Positions 33,097 through 43,192 of a stretch of DNA of 64,000 bases are shown piece after piece. The notes below the pieces were generated by a model. That model did not search any database, was not told where the DNA came from, and saw nothing but the letters and a program-made list of their open reading frames with translations. The translations under genes were made by a program, and so were the position numbers. Within the stretch, counting starts at the first letter, position 1, and each line of letters begins with the position of its first letter. This stretch comes from Ophioderma brevispina (taxonomy: Eukaryota > Echinodermata > Ophiuroidea > Amphilepidida > Ophiodermatidae), in the NCBI GenBank assembly GCA_023653785.1, contig JAMKCH010084967.1, forward strand, positions 1 through 64,000, written 5' to 3'.

Positions 33097-36028
33097 TTCT
33101 TTTAAAATATGTGAAAATTGTCATATTTTTTTCAGGTTAGAGGAAGAAAAATTCTTAAGTTCCAAAAAGGATGTAGAAAACCAATAATGCTTTGAGGTAA
33201 TGTGAGGAAACCTGCTCCTGGAGCACGGTTTGTGGTCAAAAACAACTGTGCAAGTTAACAATGATGATTGAAAAGATCAGGAATCAAAACTGGAGATGGG
33301 ATGCGGTGTGGCTCGAAAACGCATAACAAATATACAGTGGCACAAAAAGTATCTAGGCAGTTTGCGAATAGGATTGAGCCAAAGTCCGATAATTTTGAAA
33401 CGTTTTCGACTAAATATACACTTTGTTGGCTAGGTCTTGCTCTTTCATTTAAACACTTGCTGTAAAAATTGTAAAAATGGCAGATAAATGTATGAAAGAT
33501 GCAAAACCTCAACCAAAAAGTTGCACTTTACATTCTCAATGGCATGGTACTACTGCGTACTAACACGCGGACCATATCAATATTGCAAGTAGCGTAAGCG
33601 CTCAATCAGTTGGAACCCTTTTGTTTAAATTCAAAAAAGGAAAAAACATAAATATATTTTTTTCTTTTTACCTGTACTTAGTTTGGTGGTTGGAGGCAAA
33701 ATACATATATGGTCCACCAGAAAACCTCTACTCACAAGCTTACATTATTACATCTTGCTATCAGGCAAAACAAAATAGTTGCACTCAGATCCCAACAAAG
33801 AGCATACAGCCAAGCAATCTTGTGTCAGACATGGAAACGGGATCAGACCAAGACCTAGAACAGCATGCTGACACCAATACCCGGCCAGCAACAGTACCAC
33901 ACAGTGACATTGAAACCCATAAAGTGCAACTTCTGGTAGAGGGATATCTGTATCGAACTTACTTGCTTGATCCAACTGACACACAGATGAGCATGAGACA
34001 TGGTGCTATTTCGCGTGCCTGTGTGTTCATACTGAATGCAACTTTGCAAATATTTAATTTTTTGGAAAATTGGGGTTCTCTCCAACAAATAGGTCTGTTT
34101 ATTGATTGATGATTGCATATTTTTTAATTGCATTAAAACTGAGAAATCTATAGCCAGAGGTAAATGCATGGTTGACCCGTAGTTGTACTTAGGCGTTTAC
34201 ATCAGGTGGAAAGATGTAAAAAGGAAAGGGTGGTAGTGTAAACTTGGTGATGCTATTCTTGGCCCGAATTCCTGCAATTGTCGCTTGTATTTATAAAGAT
34301 GATATACCAAGCATTTGTAGTTATATTCCGGAGGCGAAAAAGTCTGTTGAATGTAAAGTACAAACACGGGACAGTGGCGTACCGAGGCAGTCAATCCAGA
34401 ATGGGGCAAATTTTTATGTCTCCCGCCATATGGGGTGCAAATTTCATACGTCGTCCCAGTGAGTGCTCCAATTTTGTCTGACTTGAGTTGCAGGCTTGTG
34501 TGTAGCAAGAACATCATTTGTGTATGTAAGAACACGGTAAAAGCCTATTCAAATCACATTTTTCTCATAAAGCGCTACTTCTTTTACGATGTCGCGGCGT
34601 GTCGCCTTAGAAAGTGAAAGTAGCCCAAAAGTACGCGAAATTGCGTTGGGCCTTTGCAGTTCGCGGGCGAGTAGCGAAAGTCGCCAATTGGCCTACCGAA
34701 TCGCGGGTTTGGCAACTACTGTAGCTTACACAGATCCATTTTATGCATTACTGGACCAAGTAACTTTCCTATGTGAGCGGGTCTCCATTCACCTTAGTCA
34801 ACATGGTGAGCACCAAGATAGGTGGTGAGAGTCATACATGGTGAATTCAGCAGTGTAGAGCTGTGTAGAACATTAACAATCCCAGTACCAAAAATATAAT
34901 CAAAAAACATTACGAAAACTTTTGGTCCTTTTCCGCGCATAACGAGCATTGTCTATTATTTACATACCTCTTAATATACATGTATGGGGTGGGTAGTTGA
35001 TGGGTGGGGTGGAAAAACAATGCTTTAGATTACTAGGTCAAACTTATCTACTAATTTTAATTAGATATGATCCAAGATTAGTGAGTAAAAGCAATTCTGC
35101 AATACATCTGTGTCAGTCTGACGCCATGTGTATGATATCTATCTGAAATAATCTGTCAAGCATGTTCGAATGCTTTTAATTGCCCCCCCTTCCCGGTAAT
35201 GTTGAATCCTGCAATCTGGTTTCATTGGAGAAGAATCCAACATTGATTGGTGGGGGGGTAGGGGAGGGGGCGTAGGACATATATATACAAACGTTGTGAA
35301 ACTTTGATAAGACGTGTTAGTCGCCAGGTATAGGCATGGTGATGCAATTTATTATCTTTTCTTGAGTTGCCTAGTGCAGGAGTGGATGGGATAAAAAGGG
35401 ACAAATTCCAACAAGCAACATTACTCTAGGCAATTAAGGTTGAGCTAACAAATGGGGTTGATAGAAAACTTCATTGTAAAATACTCAAAAGCAAAATCCT
35501 TATTTGATCTTTGTAATTATAGGTTACAGTACTGTCAATAAATTATATAACTCATAAAATATTGTAATGAGACCCAAGTCCAAACCATCTCTAACTCAGT
35601 CCAAGCCATTCTGTGCAAGCTATTTCTGTTTTCAGGTACCGGGTCAAATATTATTAAAAGTGAATATTTAGTCCAACAGAGAACTAGAATGATATTATAT
35701 ACATAGCAATATTGTCGTGATAATAGTGCCAATAAAAAACATCAGTACCCTTATTGATGCATGTTATTAGTTTCGTTTTACCCCGCTATTCTTAGAGTAA
35801 ATCCCTTTTTAATGAATTTCATTTACCCCGCTCCTAATAGTAAATCCTTTATTTTATTTTTTTTTTACTTTCCTTTAATTCAAGTGAAATTTATTGTAGC
35901 CAAAATCTTCAGTACCATAAAATTGTGAAGTAAAACCTCACGTTCATCCATAACTGGTGATTTCAATAGGGGAAGACAGAAATGCTTCTTAAAGTTTTCA
36001 AGAAAGGGAAGGCTTCAGGAAAAAATAA

Positions 36029-36104
36029 TCACCACCGGGGTTCGAACTTGGTTTCCTCTGATCCGAATCACTGTCTTCCCCGCCGAACCATGTGAGAGAC
36101 GACG
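36029..36104 (-). repeat. tRNA-like SINE head, right copy
   Basis: Counterpart of 30238-30311, with a cleaner B box AAGTTCGAACCCCGG and A-box-like ATGGTTCGGCGGGGAAG. Same conclusion: a pol III-type promoter remnant. Confidence 0.5.
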
Positions 36105-37139
36105 ATTTTGTGCTTGTTTCATCTGATTTTATTAAGAAATACATGTAGTGATATACCCTCTGTGACGGTATTCAATCTACGTTCCATAGAACTGTGGGCT
36201 CTGGCAACGGTATTCAATGAATATCGTATTAAGGAATGTAGAAAGAAAGGATCAAGATTTGGGTGAATACCGTGCGATTTGTTAACAAATCACTACCATT
36301 TGCATTGTTTCCTCATTTTCCTTATGATTCCCGTGGCATACCGATTTGTCAATATGATTGGACTGGAATATAATAGACATTGTGTAGTAAACGTGGCATA
36401 TTAATTAGGCGTACATGAAATGATTGTGTTAACAGCACGTATTTTAACACACACAACACGAAACCATTGCGTGATCCCCTATGAACATAATTTCGTGACC
36501 ATATGGGTACGATGAGCACAAAAAAAGGGTCTGTAATGTGTTAAGATAAAATCTGGAACATTTTGCTATAATAATTGCTATGTAATTTTGGAATGGTTTT
36601 AAGTTTCTTCATAAATTCAGGAATTTCTGATACACTACCTGTTGATTTGTATTTAAAATATGGTTGAAAAAAGTCCCCAGATACCCAAATGTCATAATTT
36701 TATCATAGATTTGGTCCAAATTTGTAGAAATAGCCATAATATTTGAACAAATAAATATCATCAATGCTTTTTACTATGCAGAAAATTGTACCATAATTGG
36801 TATCAGCATATAAAGAACGGGAAACCTTGAGCAGAAGTTTGATACATCTTCGCTTCTATAGCGTTGTACCCAAAATGTGATAATGTGCTGACAAAATGGC
36901 AACAATCACAAACTGTGCGAATGTTAAAAGAGGGTTAATTCAGTCACAGGCACTCGCGGTTATACATGTTAAAAATATTTTAAATTTAGCCTTTTTTGTC
37001 TACAATACTCAGAATCGCCTCTAAAATCACTGAAATTTTAATACAGCTGTAGATGTTGAAAAATGAGAGTGGGCAGCAAAGGGGTCCAAACCATGAAAAA
37101 GGAATTATAATGAAGGGGTGTCCCAAAAATGACGAAAAG

Positions 37140-38010
37140 GAAATCCTAATGATTTTAAATCCAAACGCACTAGTACCTACACTAATGTGATTTGTATACA
37201 TTGTAAAGAAAATTACTGAATAAGGTTTAAAATGCTTACGTTGAGAAATCCAACAGAACTTGCGTTCTCAAGTGGTTTGTGTGATGAAAAGTGCCCCAAA
37301 AAAAAACAGGTTTTTGTTACGGTATTTCGCAGGAGTATAACGTTATGATTTTTAAAACGAAAAAGCAATGCTATCTACAATTCCAATAGTAACCTTTTCT
37401 TTATTCTTTTGATATTTGCACACTTTTACACGCTTCCCCCCCCTTCCACCCTCTCCGTCTCATTGTTGAATTATATATGTATAGAAAAATGAATAAATAA
37501 GGTTGAAATGCTACGTTCCGGAATCAAACCGAACTTGCGTTCTCAAGTGGTTGTAGAGTTTAAAGTGCAAAACCGTCTTTTTTTAACGGGTATTTCGCAG
37601 GGTTTTGTATATATATACTGAAAGTTAAAACGTATGAGTTTAAAACGAAAACGCACTATTATCTTCCATTTAATAGTAATTGAATTAAATGCTAGACAAA
37701 CTAATAAAACAAGGTTTTAACATGCGACGTTCTAGAAATCCAACAGAACTGCGTTCTCGAGTGGTTGAAGATGAAGTGCAAAAACCGTTTTTACGGTATT
37801 ACGCAGAAGAAGAAGCTAAACAGTGCTGATTTTTTTTCAAACGAAAAACGCAATACTATCTGCAATTTAATACGTAATTTAATTATATAGGATTAGAAAT
37901 TAATAAAATAGTTTAAACTGCTATGTTAGAAATCAAACAGAACTTGCGTTATCAAGTCGTTGTTAGATTGAAGTGTAAAAAAACAGGCAATTTTGACGGT
38001 ATTTTACCAC
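37140..38010 (+). repeat. Satellite-like array (right copy)
   Basis: Four units with cores near 37235, 37511, 37726 and 37920, matching 31345-32110. The second unit carries about 70 extra bases, rich in C and T (37390-37465), not present in the left copy. Confidence 0.75.
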
Positions 38011-38340
38011 TGTTATACGCTAGTGAGCAAATGCATCACATTTTACATAATGTACTTTGCAAAAGATTGCAGAGTAAGTCATATAAATAACACAGTAGAT
38101 CCATGGTGTAAATACTATCAACAGTATAAAATACATTGTGCAGAGATGACAAACAAGTAGACATAATGATTGAAAAACTTGGAGAAAGATATGGGGTGTG
38201 GCAGGCCGTTAGGCGCACACAAAACAAAACGTGTACAACACTAATCCGCCATTAGACATATTAAAAATATGTTAGTCTATAATAAACTTGTATAGGCCTA
38301 TGTTGTTTTATTGTAAATTGGACATGTGTGCAGAAAATCA

Positions 38341-38425
38341 CAAATTTTTCAGGGGGGGACAAGGGGGGGCAGATTTACATGGGGGGGAGGAAGCTGCCCC
38401 CATCTGGCTTACGCCACTGTTACGA
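38341..38425. mobile_element. hAT-like right end fragment (right copy)
   Basis: Ends GGCTTACGCCACTG after a G-rich stretch; counterpart of 32443-32516. This copy retains a fuller terminal motif. Confidence 0.4.
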
Positions 38426-38459
38426 GTACAGATATCTGTGCAGATGCTTAGGATGAAAG

Positions 38460-38700
38460 GATAGCACAAGGGGGGAGAGATATTAAAAGGATAAAAACAG
38501 ATGGAAGTTCTTTTGGAAGAAATAAGGAAGTATATGCAACAAGACTCAAAACTCCTCAAGAGGAGGAAAGTTTGTAATCAGTGTATGATTCCAACAAACA
38601 TTAGGAGCAAAGGAAACCTGACAAACCGAAAAAAAAAAGGTGCATAATTGAACAGAAACAAAGAGCAATGGAAGAGCAAATGTGTACTCTAAAACATTTT
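38460..38700 (+). pseudogene. RTE-type LINE reverse-transcriptase fragment (right copy)
   Basis: Counterpart of 32560-32800: SSFGRNKEVYATRL and EQKQRAMEEQM are readable in different frames, and the QCMIPT block is broken by indels. Comparing both copies shows one source sequence. Confidence 0.6.
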
Positions 38701-38938
38701 GCTCCAGGATCATGTGAGTGCAGTGACGTATGGAATGCAAAAAAATGTCATGGGGTCATTGACACTGAGTTTAAAAAAAAATTACATGAGATTTTGACCA
38801 CCAATTATGCTCCTGGAGCATAAAGTTGTGTTTGTCGTTCCAGAGTGCAGCAATTTCTTACATGGATGTGCTGATCACATAGCAGTATTGATTTATTTGA
38901 AAACGTTACCAAGGATTAGAATGCAAAATCTGGCACAC

Positions 38939-39011
38939 AAGTCTCGATGGTCTCGTGGTTAGGTAGCTGACTTCATAAACAGTGGTCTGGGGTTTGAATC
39001 TCACTCTTGCT
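38939..39011 (+). repeat. tRNA-like segment (right copy)
   Basis: GTCTCGATGGTCTCGTGGTT (A-box side) and GGGGTTTGAATCTCAC (B-box side), counterpart of 33024-33096. It looks closer to a tRNA than the left copy but still lacks a paired acceptor stem. Confidence 0.5.
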
Positions 39012-39483
39012 TCTTTTTAAAATATGTGAAAATTGTCATAATGTTTTCAGGTTGAGGAATAAAAATTTCTTAAAGGCCAAAAAGGATTAGAAAATCCAAT
39101 AACTGCCCTTTGAGCACCGGTAATAGTGAGGGAAACCTGCTCTGGAGCATGGTTGGTCAAAAAACTAACATGTGCAAGTTAAAATGTGATTGAAAAGGAT
39201 CAAGGAATCAAAAATTGGGAGATGAGATGCAGGCATGTGGCTCAAACGCATAACAATATATCCAGTTGGCACCCAAAAAGTATATAGGCAATTGTTTTGC
39301 GATCAGTATTTTGCCCAAGTCCAATACATTTTGAAGTTTTCGAAATATTACAATTTGTTGGTAGGTCTTGCTCTTTCATTTAACACTTTGCTTATAAAAA
39401 ATGGTAAAAAAAGGCTGAGAAAAATGTCTGAAAGATGCAAAACCTCAACCAAAAGTTGCACTTTACATTCTCAATGGGCATTG

Positions 39484-40358
39484 ACAGGGGTTGAAAAATG
39501 TAAATTTCACGGGAAGATGTCACATTTCCCAGATTTACCTATTACACGGCCGGATTCTTACTCACGTGGTAGCTATACGGACAAGGCAGCTACACCATGT
39601 CTACCGCGCAGCTAATGCACATGTACACACTGGGCTAATTGCGTGGCGGTAGCTGCAAGATACGGCTTGCAAAGTACTGTTATTAGGTATACAGTAACGG
39701 GGCTACTCTGCTTTACCTACCCCAATGGCTAACATTGTAGTTGCCACTAGGTGGAGAGAAGGTGGATTTTGATGTATGACAGTACAGGATACACACGCAG
39801 CTTACCGACGTTAGCTACGCCGCGGTTACCACGACGCCAGTTTGAGAGTGGATGAAAAATATTTCATGAAATGAGGGCCGCTATTTACCAACTTGGCTCC
39901 GTTTAGCATTTTTTGAACGTTTTTTAGGAAACTTCATTACGAAATTCAAAACGGGCATCATCAAAAACCCCCATAATCACGAACTTGTAATAAAATAAAA
40001 AATGCAAATATATGCCAAAAATATCAAATAAAAAAACAAAAGGGGCCATGAGAAATACCGCCGCGACGCGAGAGCCGGTTTGTAACATGGTAGCACTCAC
40101 GAACAGTGAGACAGCCGCTGTGTGACACTATAGTCTATGCGGCAAAAATACACGGACTCCTGGCCGGCGAGTACGTCTGGTGGGTGGGTAATCCATGGTC
40201 CTACTCGGTGGTTTAGCTCGTACTTTGTGGTAATAACTTACCATGAAGAAATTGGCCGTGTATCGATGTAAAATTTTCCTCCAAATGCCAAGTTTCCCTC
40301 CAAATGGCCACCTTTCCTGGGAAGGAGCTTCACAAATTCCCCAACTTTTCGAGCCATA
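39484..40358. mobile_element. 875-bp hAT-like insertion in the right duplicate only
   Basis: Flanked by the 8-bp direct repeat GGGCATTG at 39476-39483 and 40359-40366. The left copy at about 33540 reads CAATGGCATGGTACTAC with nothing inserted. The ends (ACAGGGGTTGAAAAATG and, inverted, TATGGCTCGAAAAG) are imperfect inverted repeats of hAT style. No transposase domain is seen; a 178-codon minus frame at 40128-40664 crosses the element boundary and is spurious. Confidence 0.72.
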
Positions 40359-41226
40359 GGGCATTGCAGTGTTACTACCGGCGATACTAACACGCGGACC
40401 ATAATCAATATGCAAGTAGGCGTAATCGCTCCAATCAGTTGGAAACCCTCCTTGGTTTAAATTCATACACACCAGATCTTTTTTTTTTTTTATACCTGTA
40501 CTTAGTTTGGTGGTTGGAGGCAAACATACATATATGGTCCACCAAATCCTTCTACTCACACAAGCTACATTATTACATATTGATATCAATGGAAAAAAAA
40601 ACAAGAATAGTTCACTCAGGGATCCCAACAGAGAGAATACAGCCAAGCATCTTGTGTCAGACAATGGAAAACGGGATCAGACCAAGACCCAGAAAAGGCG
40701 AGGATGACACTCAATACCGGCAGCACAAAGTAAAAAAAATAACAACACAGTGACCATTGAAAACTCCTAAAGTGCCAACTTGGTAGAGGGATATGCGTGT
40801 ATTAACTTGATTTCTTGAACAAACTGAACAACTAATAGATGCGAATTTAGATGGTGCTATTTCCTGCCTATTTCATATGATATGTCATTACTTTGCAATA
40901 TTTCAATTTTTTGGAAAATTGGTGGTGCTTTCAACAAAATAGGTGTTATTGATTGAGGGTTGCATATTTTTAATTGCAATTACAAACTGAGTAAGCTATA
41001 GCCAAGAGGTAAATGCATGGTTGTACCTTAAGTTGGACCTTAGGCTGTGACATAGTGGAGCGATGTAAAAAGGAAAGGGTGGTAGGGTAACTTGGTGATG
41101 CTATTCTTGGCCCGAATTCCTGCAATTGTGCTTGTATTTATAAAGAAAATACCAAGCATTTGTTGTAGTTATATGTCCGTGAGCAGAAAAGGCTGTTGAA
41201 TGAATGTTAAAGTAAAAGGAACCGGA

Positions 41227-41536
41227 CAGTGGCGTACCATGGCAAGTCGATCAGAGGGGGCAAAAATTTTAGTCGCTACCGCCCGAGGAGGGCCAAATTT
41301 TAAGTCGTCCAGTGATTTGCCTCAAATTTGGTATAACTTGACGGAATATGCGCCTTGTAGAGCTGCGAAACATCAGCGAATTTACTTAATTTTTTACCCA
41401 AATTTAGGCTGAAATTGGTCGAAATTCCCTGAAAAGAGGGATCAAAATGCATATTGTGGGGCCATATCGTCCGCTTTTTCGAGCCAGAGGGCGGGGCAAA
41501 TGCCACCCACCTGCCCCCCCGGTCGGTACGCCACTG
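41227..41536. mobile_element. hAT-like MITE, CAGTGGCGTACC ends
   Basis: Perfect 12-base terminal inverted repeats: CAGTGGCGTACC at 41227-41238 and GGTACGCCACTG at 41525-41536. The left duplicate keeps only its left part (from 34372). Comparing flanks, AACACGGGA (left copy) and AACACAGA (right side here) suggest a decayed 8-bp target duplication. 310 bp, no transposase. Confidence 0.75.
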
Positions 41537-42426
41537 AACACAGAGGAGTTGTGCAAGTAAATGCCTAAATCCATTTAGTAGTGTTGTCCTTGGATGCTGG
41601 TGGCTTCAGGTCAAATGGTATAATTAGTATAACAAGGTCCCTCAACTAATAAGATCCCAAAAAGGGAGGCATAACAAACTTGGCCAGTGGTGGTGCCCAT
41701 AGGCTAGACTACCTTTTATCCCCACCCTTGATACTGGGAATAACATTTGTTTTGTTTAAGGTTAAAGATTAGGTCAAAGGTTAGGCTGCAATTATTCTTA
41801 CGAATTAAATAAAAGTGGACAAAACATGTAAAAAAATATTTCATTCCATTAGGGTTGTAGCCCAATTGGGTTGCCAAATACCATGGACGAACACATGTCC
41901 AAAACTAAGACTCTACTCCATTTCCCTACCTCCGTGCAGTGAAGGCAGTGCAAGATTTTAGATGGTCGCATTAAGTAACCTTATGCGGGCTTAAACGTGA
42001 CAGTGTTTTACACACGGTACAAAAAACGGGTCATCTGACGCAGGCGTAAATGCTGCGTCAAGGTTATGAGATCACTGATTGGAGGAAGAGAAATGGACCA
42101 TAGTCAGTGGGGATCTTATTAAATCATTCGTCAAATTTTACCCAATTCAATCAAATTGAATCGAACTCTGATCATTTGATACCACCATAGTTAAAATGTT
42201 GAGAAATATGTTCCCCATGACATATATTCATGATCAAAAATGGCTAATTAAGTGCACGTAAGTGCAAAATACAAATCTCAAAACCCCCATACATGTATCC
42301 ATGAAAACATGTTATTAGGGTTGCCATCGTGGATTGAATGGACAGTAATCGGATAGCCGTCACTTATCGCATGGCTAGAAAATTACACAACTAACTTATT
42401 TATATGTCATTAAATTTCTGTTGCAG
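41537..42426. other. Non-coding stretch upstream of the first clustered exon
   Basis: No repeat or exon recognised. The last 40 bases form a good polypyrimidine tract leading to the acceptor at 42426. Confidence 0.4.
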
Positions 42427-42501
42427 CATCTGATTTACTTGACACAATGAGTGAGAACGTTTTTAGTCTCAGGATGTCGTCTTGTGAAATGCTAGCCCCC
42501 G
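42427..42501 (+). CDS. Probable internal exon of the main gene
   Basis: The acceptor is TTAAATTTCTGTTGCAG and the donor CCCCCG|GTACC. With one carried base it reads SDLLDTMSENVFSLRMSS and continues CEMLAP, ending in phase 1. The next exon begins in the matching phase, so the join gives an alanine codon without any correction. The frame stays open beyond the donor for another 22 codons, so a longer version ending at 42566 (GCTTAT|GTATAAG) is possible. No known domain. Confidence 0.5.
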
Positions 42502-42779
42502 GTACCTTCTTGAATAACAAGATTTCCTGGATGAAGTTGTATCTGACCAAATGTGGCTTGGCTTATGTATAAGTTAAAATGGTCAATACTAAGGAATTTT
42601 ACCCAGAGTGTAACTTTAATGGCTTGCTGGCTTGTCTACAATTCCGGCAAATTTTGTTGGGAAACTTTGCCGCTTCTTCAATTGCATCTCCCCCTCCCTA
42701 GAACCATGTTTGTGTGAACAGTTACAATGTGTGGTGGATGTAATGCCCCGGTGTGTGATCTCCAACATTTGTTGGTGAG

Positions 42780-43072
42780 CGCGGGGAAGGGGAGAGGGAG
42801 AGGGATGGAAAGGGTTATAGGAAGAATGATGCGGGGAAGGGGTTATACAAAGGGAAAAGGAGGGAGTCGGTGGGGGAGGGAGGGAGGCGGGAGGAGAGTT
42901 TGAAGGAAAGAGGGAGTGTGGGGAGGAGGGGTGAAGGGAGGGAAGAGGGAAGAAAGGAAAGAAAGAAAGTGAAGAGGAATGAGGGCAGGGAAAGGGGTGA
43001 AGGGGGCCGAGGGAGGGAGGAGGAAAAAGCGGGAAGGAAGGTTAAAGGGGAGAGGAAGGGAAGGGAAGGAAT
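42780..43072 (+). repeat. Polypurine tract, ~290 bp of G/A
   Basis: Almost pure purines on this strand (GGGAGG, GGAAGG, GAAAGG words) with rare pyrimidines. It lies in the intron between the exons at 42427 and 43142 and ends about 70 bases before the second acceptor. Such tracts can form triplex (H-DNA) structures; this is general knowledge, not shown here. Confidence 0.9.
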
Positions 43073-43141
43073 CTCAATGGCCAACTTTTGACTATTTTAC
43101 AGCAGCTCTCCTCCTTTTCCATCTCCCCAATTCTTTCCTAG

Positions 43142-43192
43142 CTTGCCAATACCTGGCAGAGTTGAGCAAAGAAAGATGATGACTTAAGACAG
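43142..43192 (+). CDS. Internal exon of the main gene
   Basis: A very strong acceptor (CTTTTCCATCTCCCCAATTCTTTCCTAG) and a donor GACAG|GTAGAG. After two bases completing the previous codon it reads CQYLAELSKE, then DDDLRQ once one extra A in GAAAGAT (43172-43174) is removed, ending in phase 0. The acidic helical text runs naturally into the next exon. The single indel is in a homopolymer. Confidence 0.55.

Larger units (their letters stand above)
28965..34500 (+). repeat. Large tandem duplication, left copy
   Basis: Matches 34727-41536 along its whole length, starting at TACACAGATCC and TTCACCTTAGTCAA and ending inside a hAT-like element (CAGTGGCGTACC at 34372). Differences are dominated by one-base indels. 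The left copy lacks the 875-bp hAT-like insertion of the right copy, and its terminal element is cut off at about 34500. An open frame of 162 codons at 33621-34109 is not preserved in the right copy. Confidence 0.85.
34727..41536 (+). repeat. Large tandem duplication, right copy
   Basis: Second copy of the 28965-34500 block. The offset grows from about 5760 at the left end to about 6850 at the right end, mostly through the insertion at 39484-40358 and extra bases near 35780 and 37390. The spacer between copies (34501-34726) is unrelated to either flank. The copy ends in a complete hAT-like element. Confidence 0.85.

Noticed and set aside
33621..34109. 162-codon plus-strand open frame
   Set aside because: The equivalent sequence in the right duplicate (about 40440-40930) has frameshifts and stops, so the frame is not under selection.
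40128..40664. 178-codon minus-strand open frame
   Set aside because: It crosses the boundary of the 875-bp insertion and its target repeat, so it is a chance fusion.
42815..43091. Open frames on both strands over the polypurine tract
   Set aside because: Pure purine or pyrimidine sequence lacks most stop codons; the peptides are low complexity.
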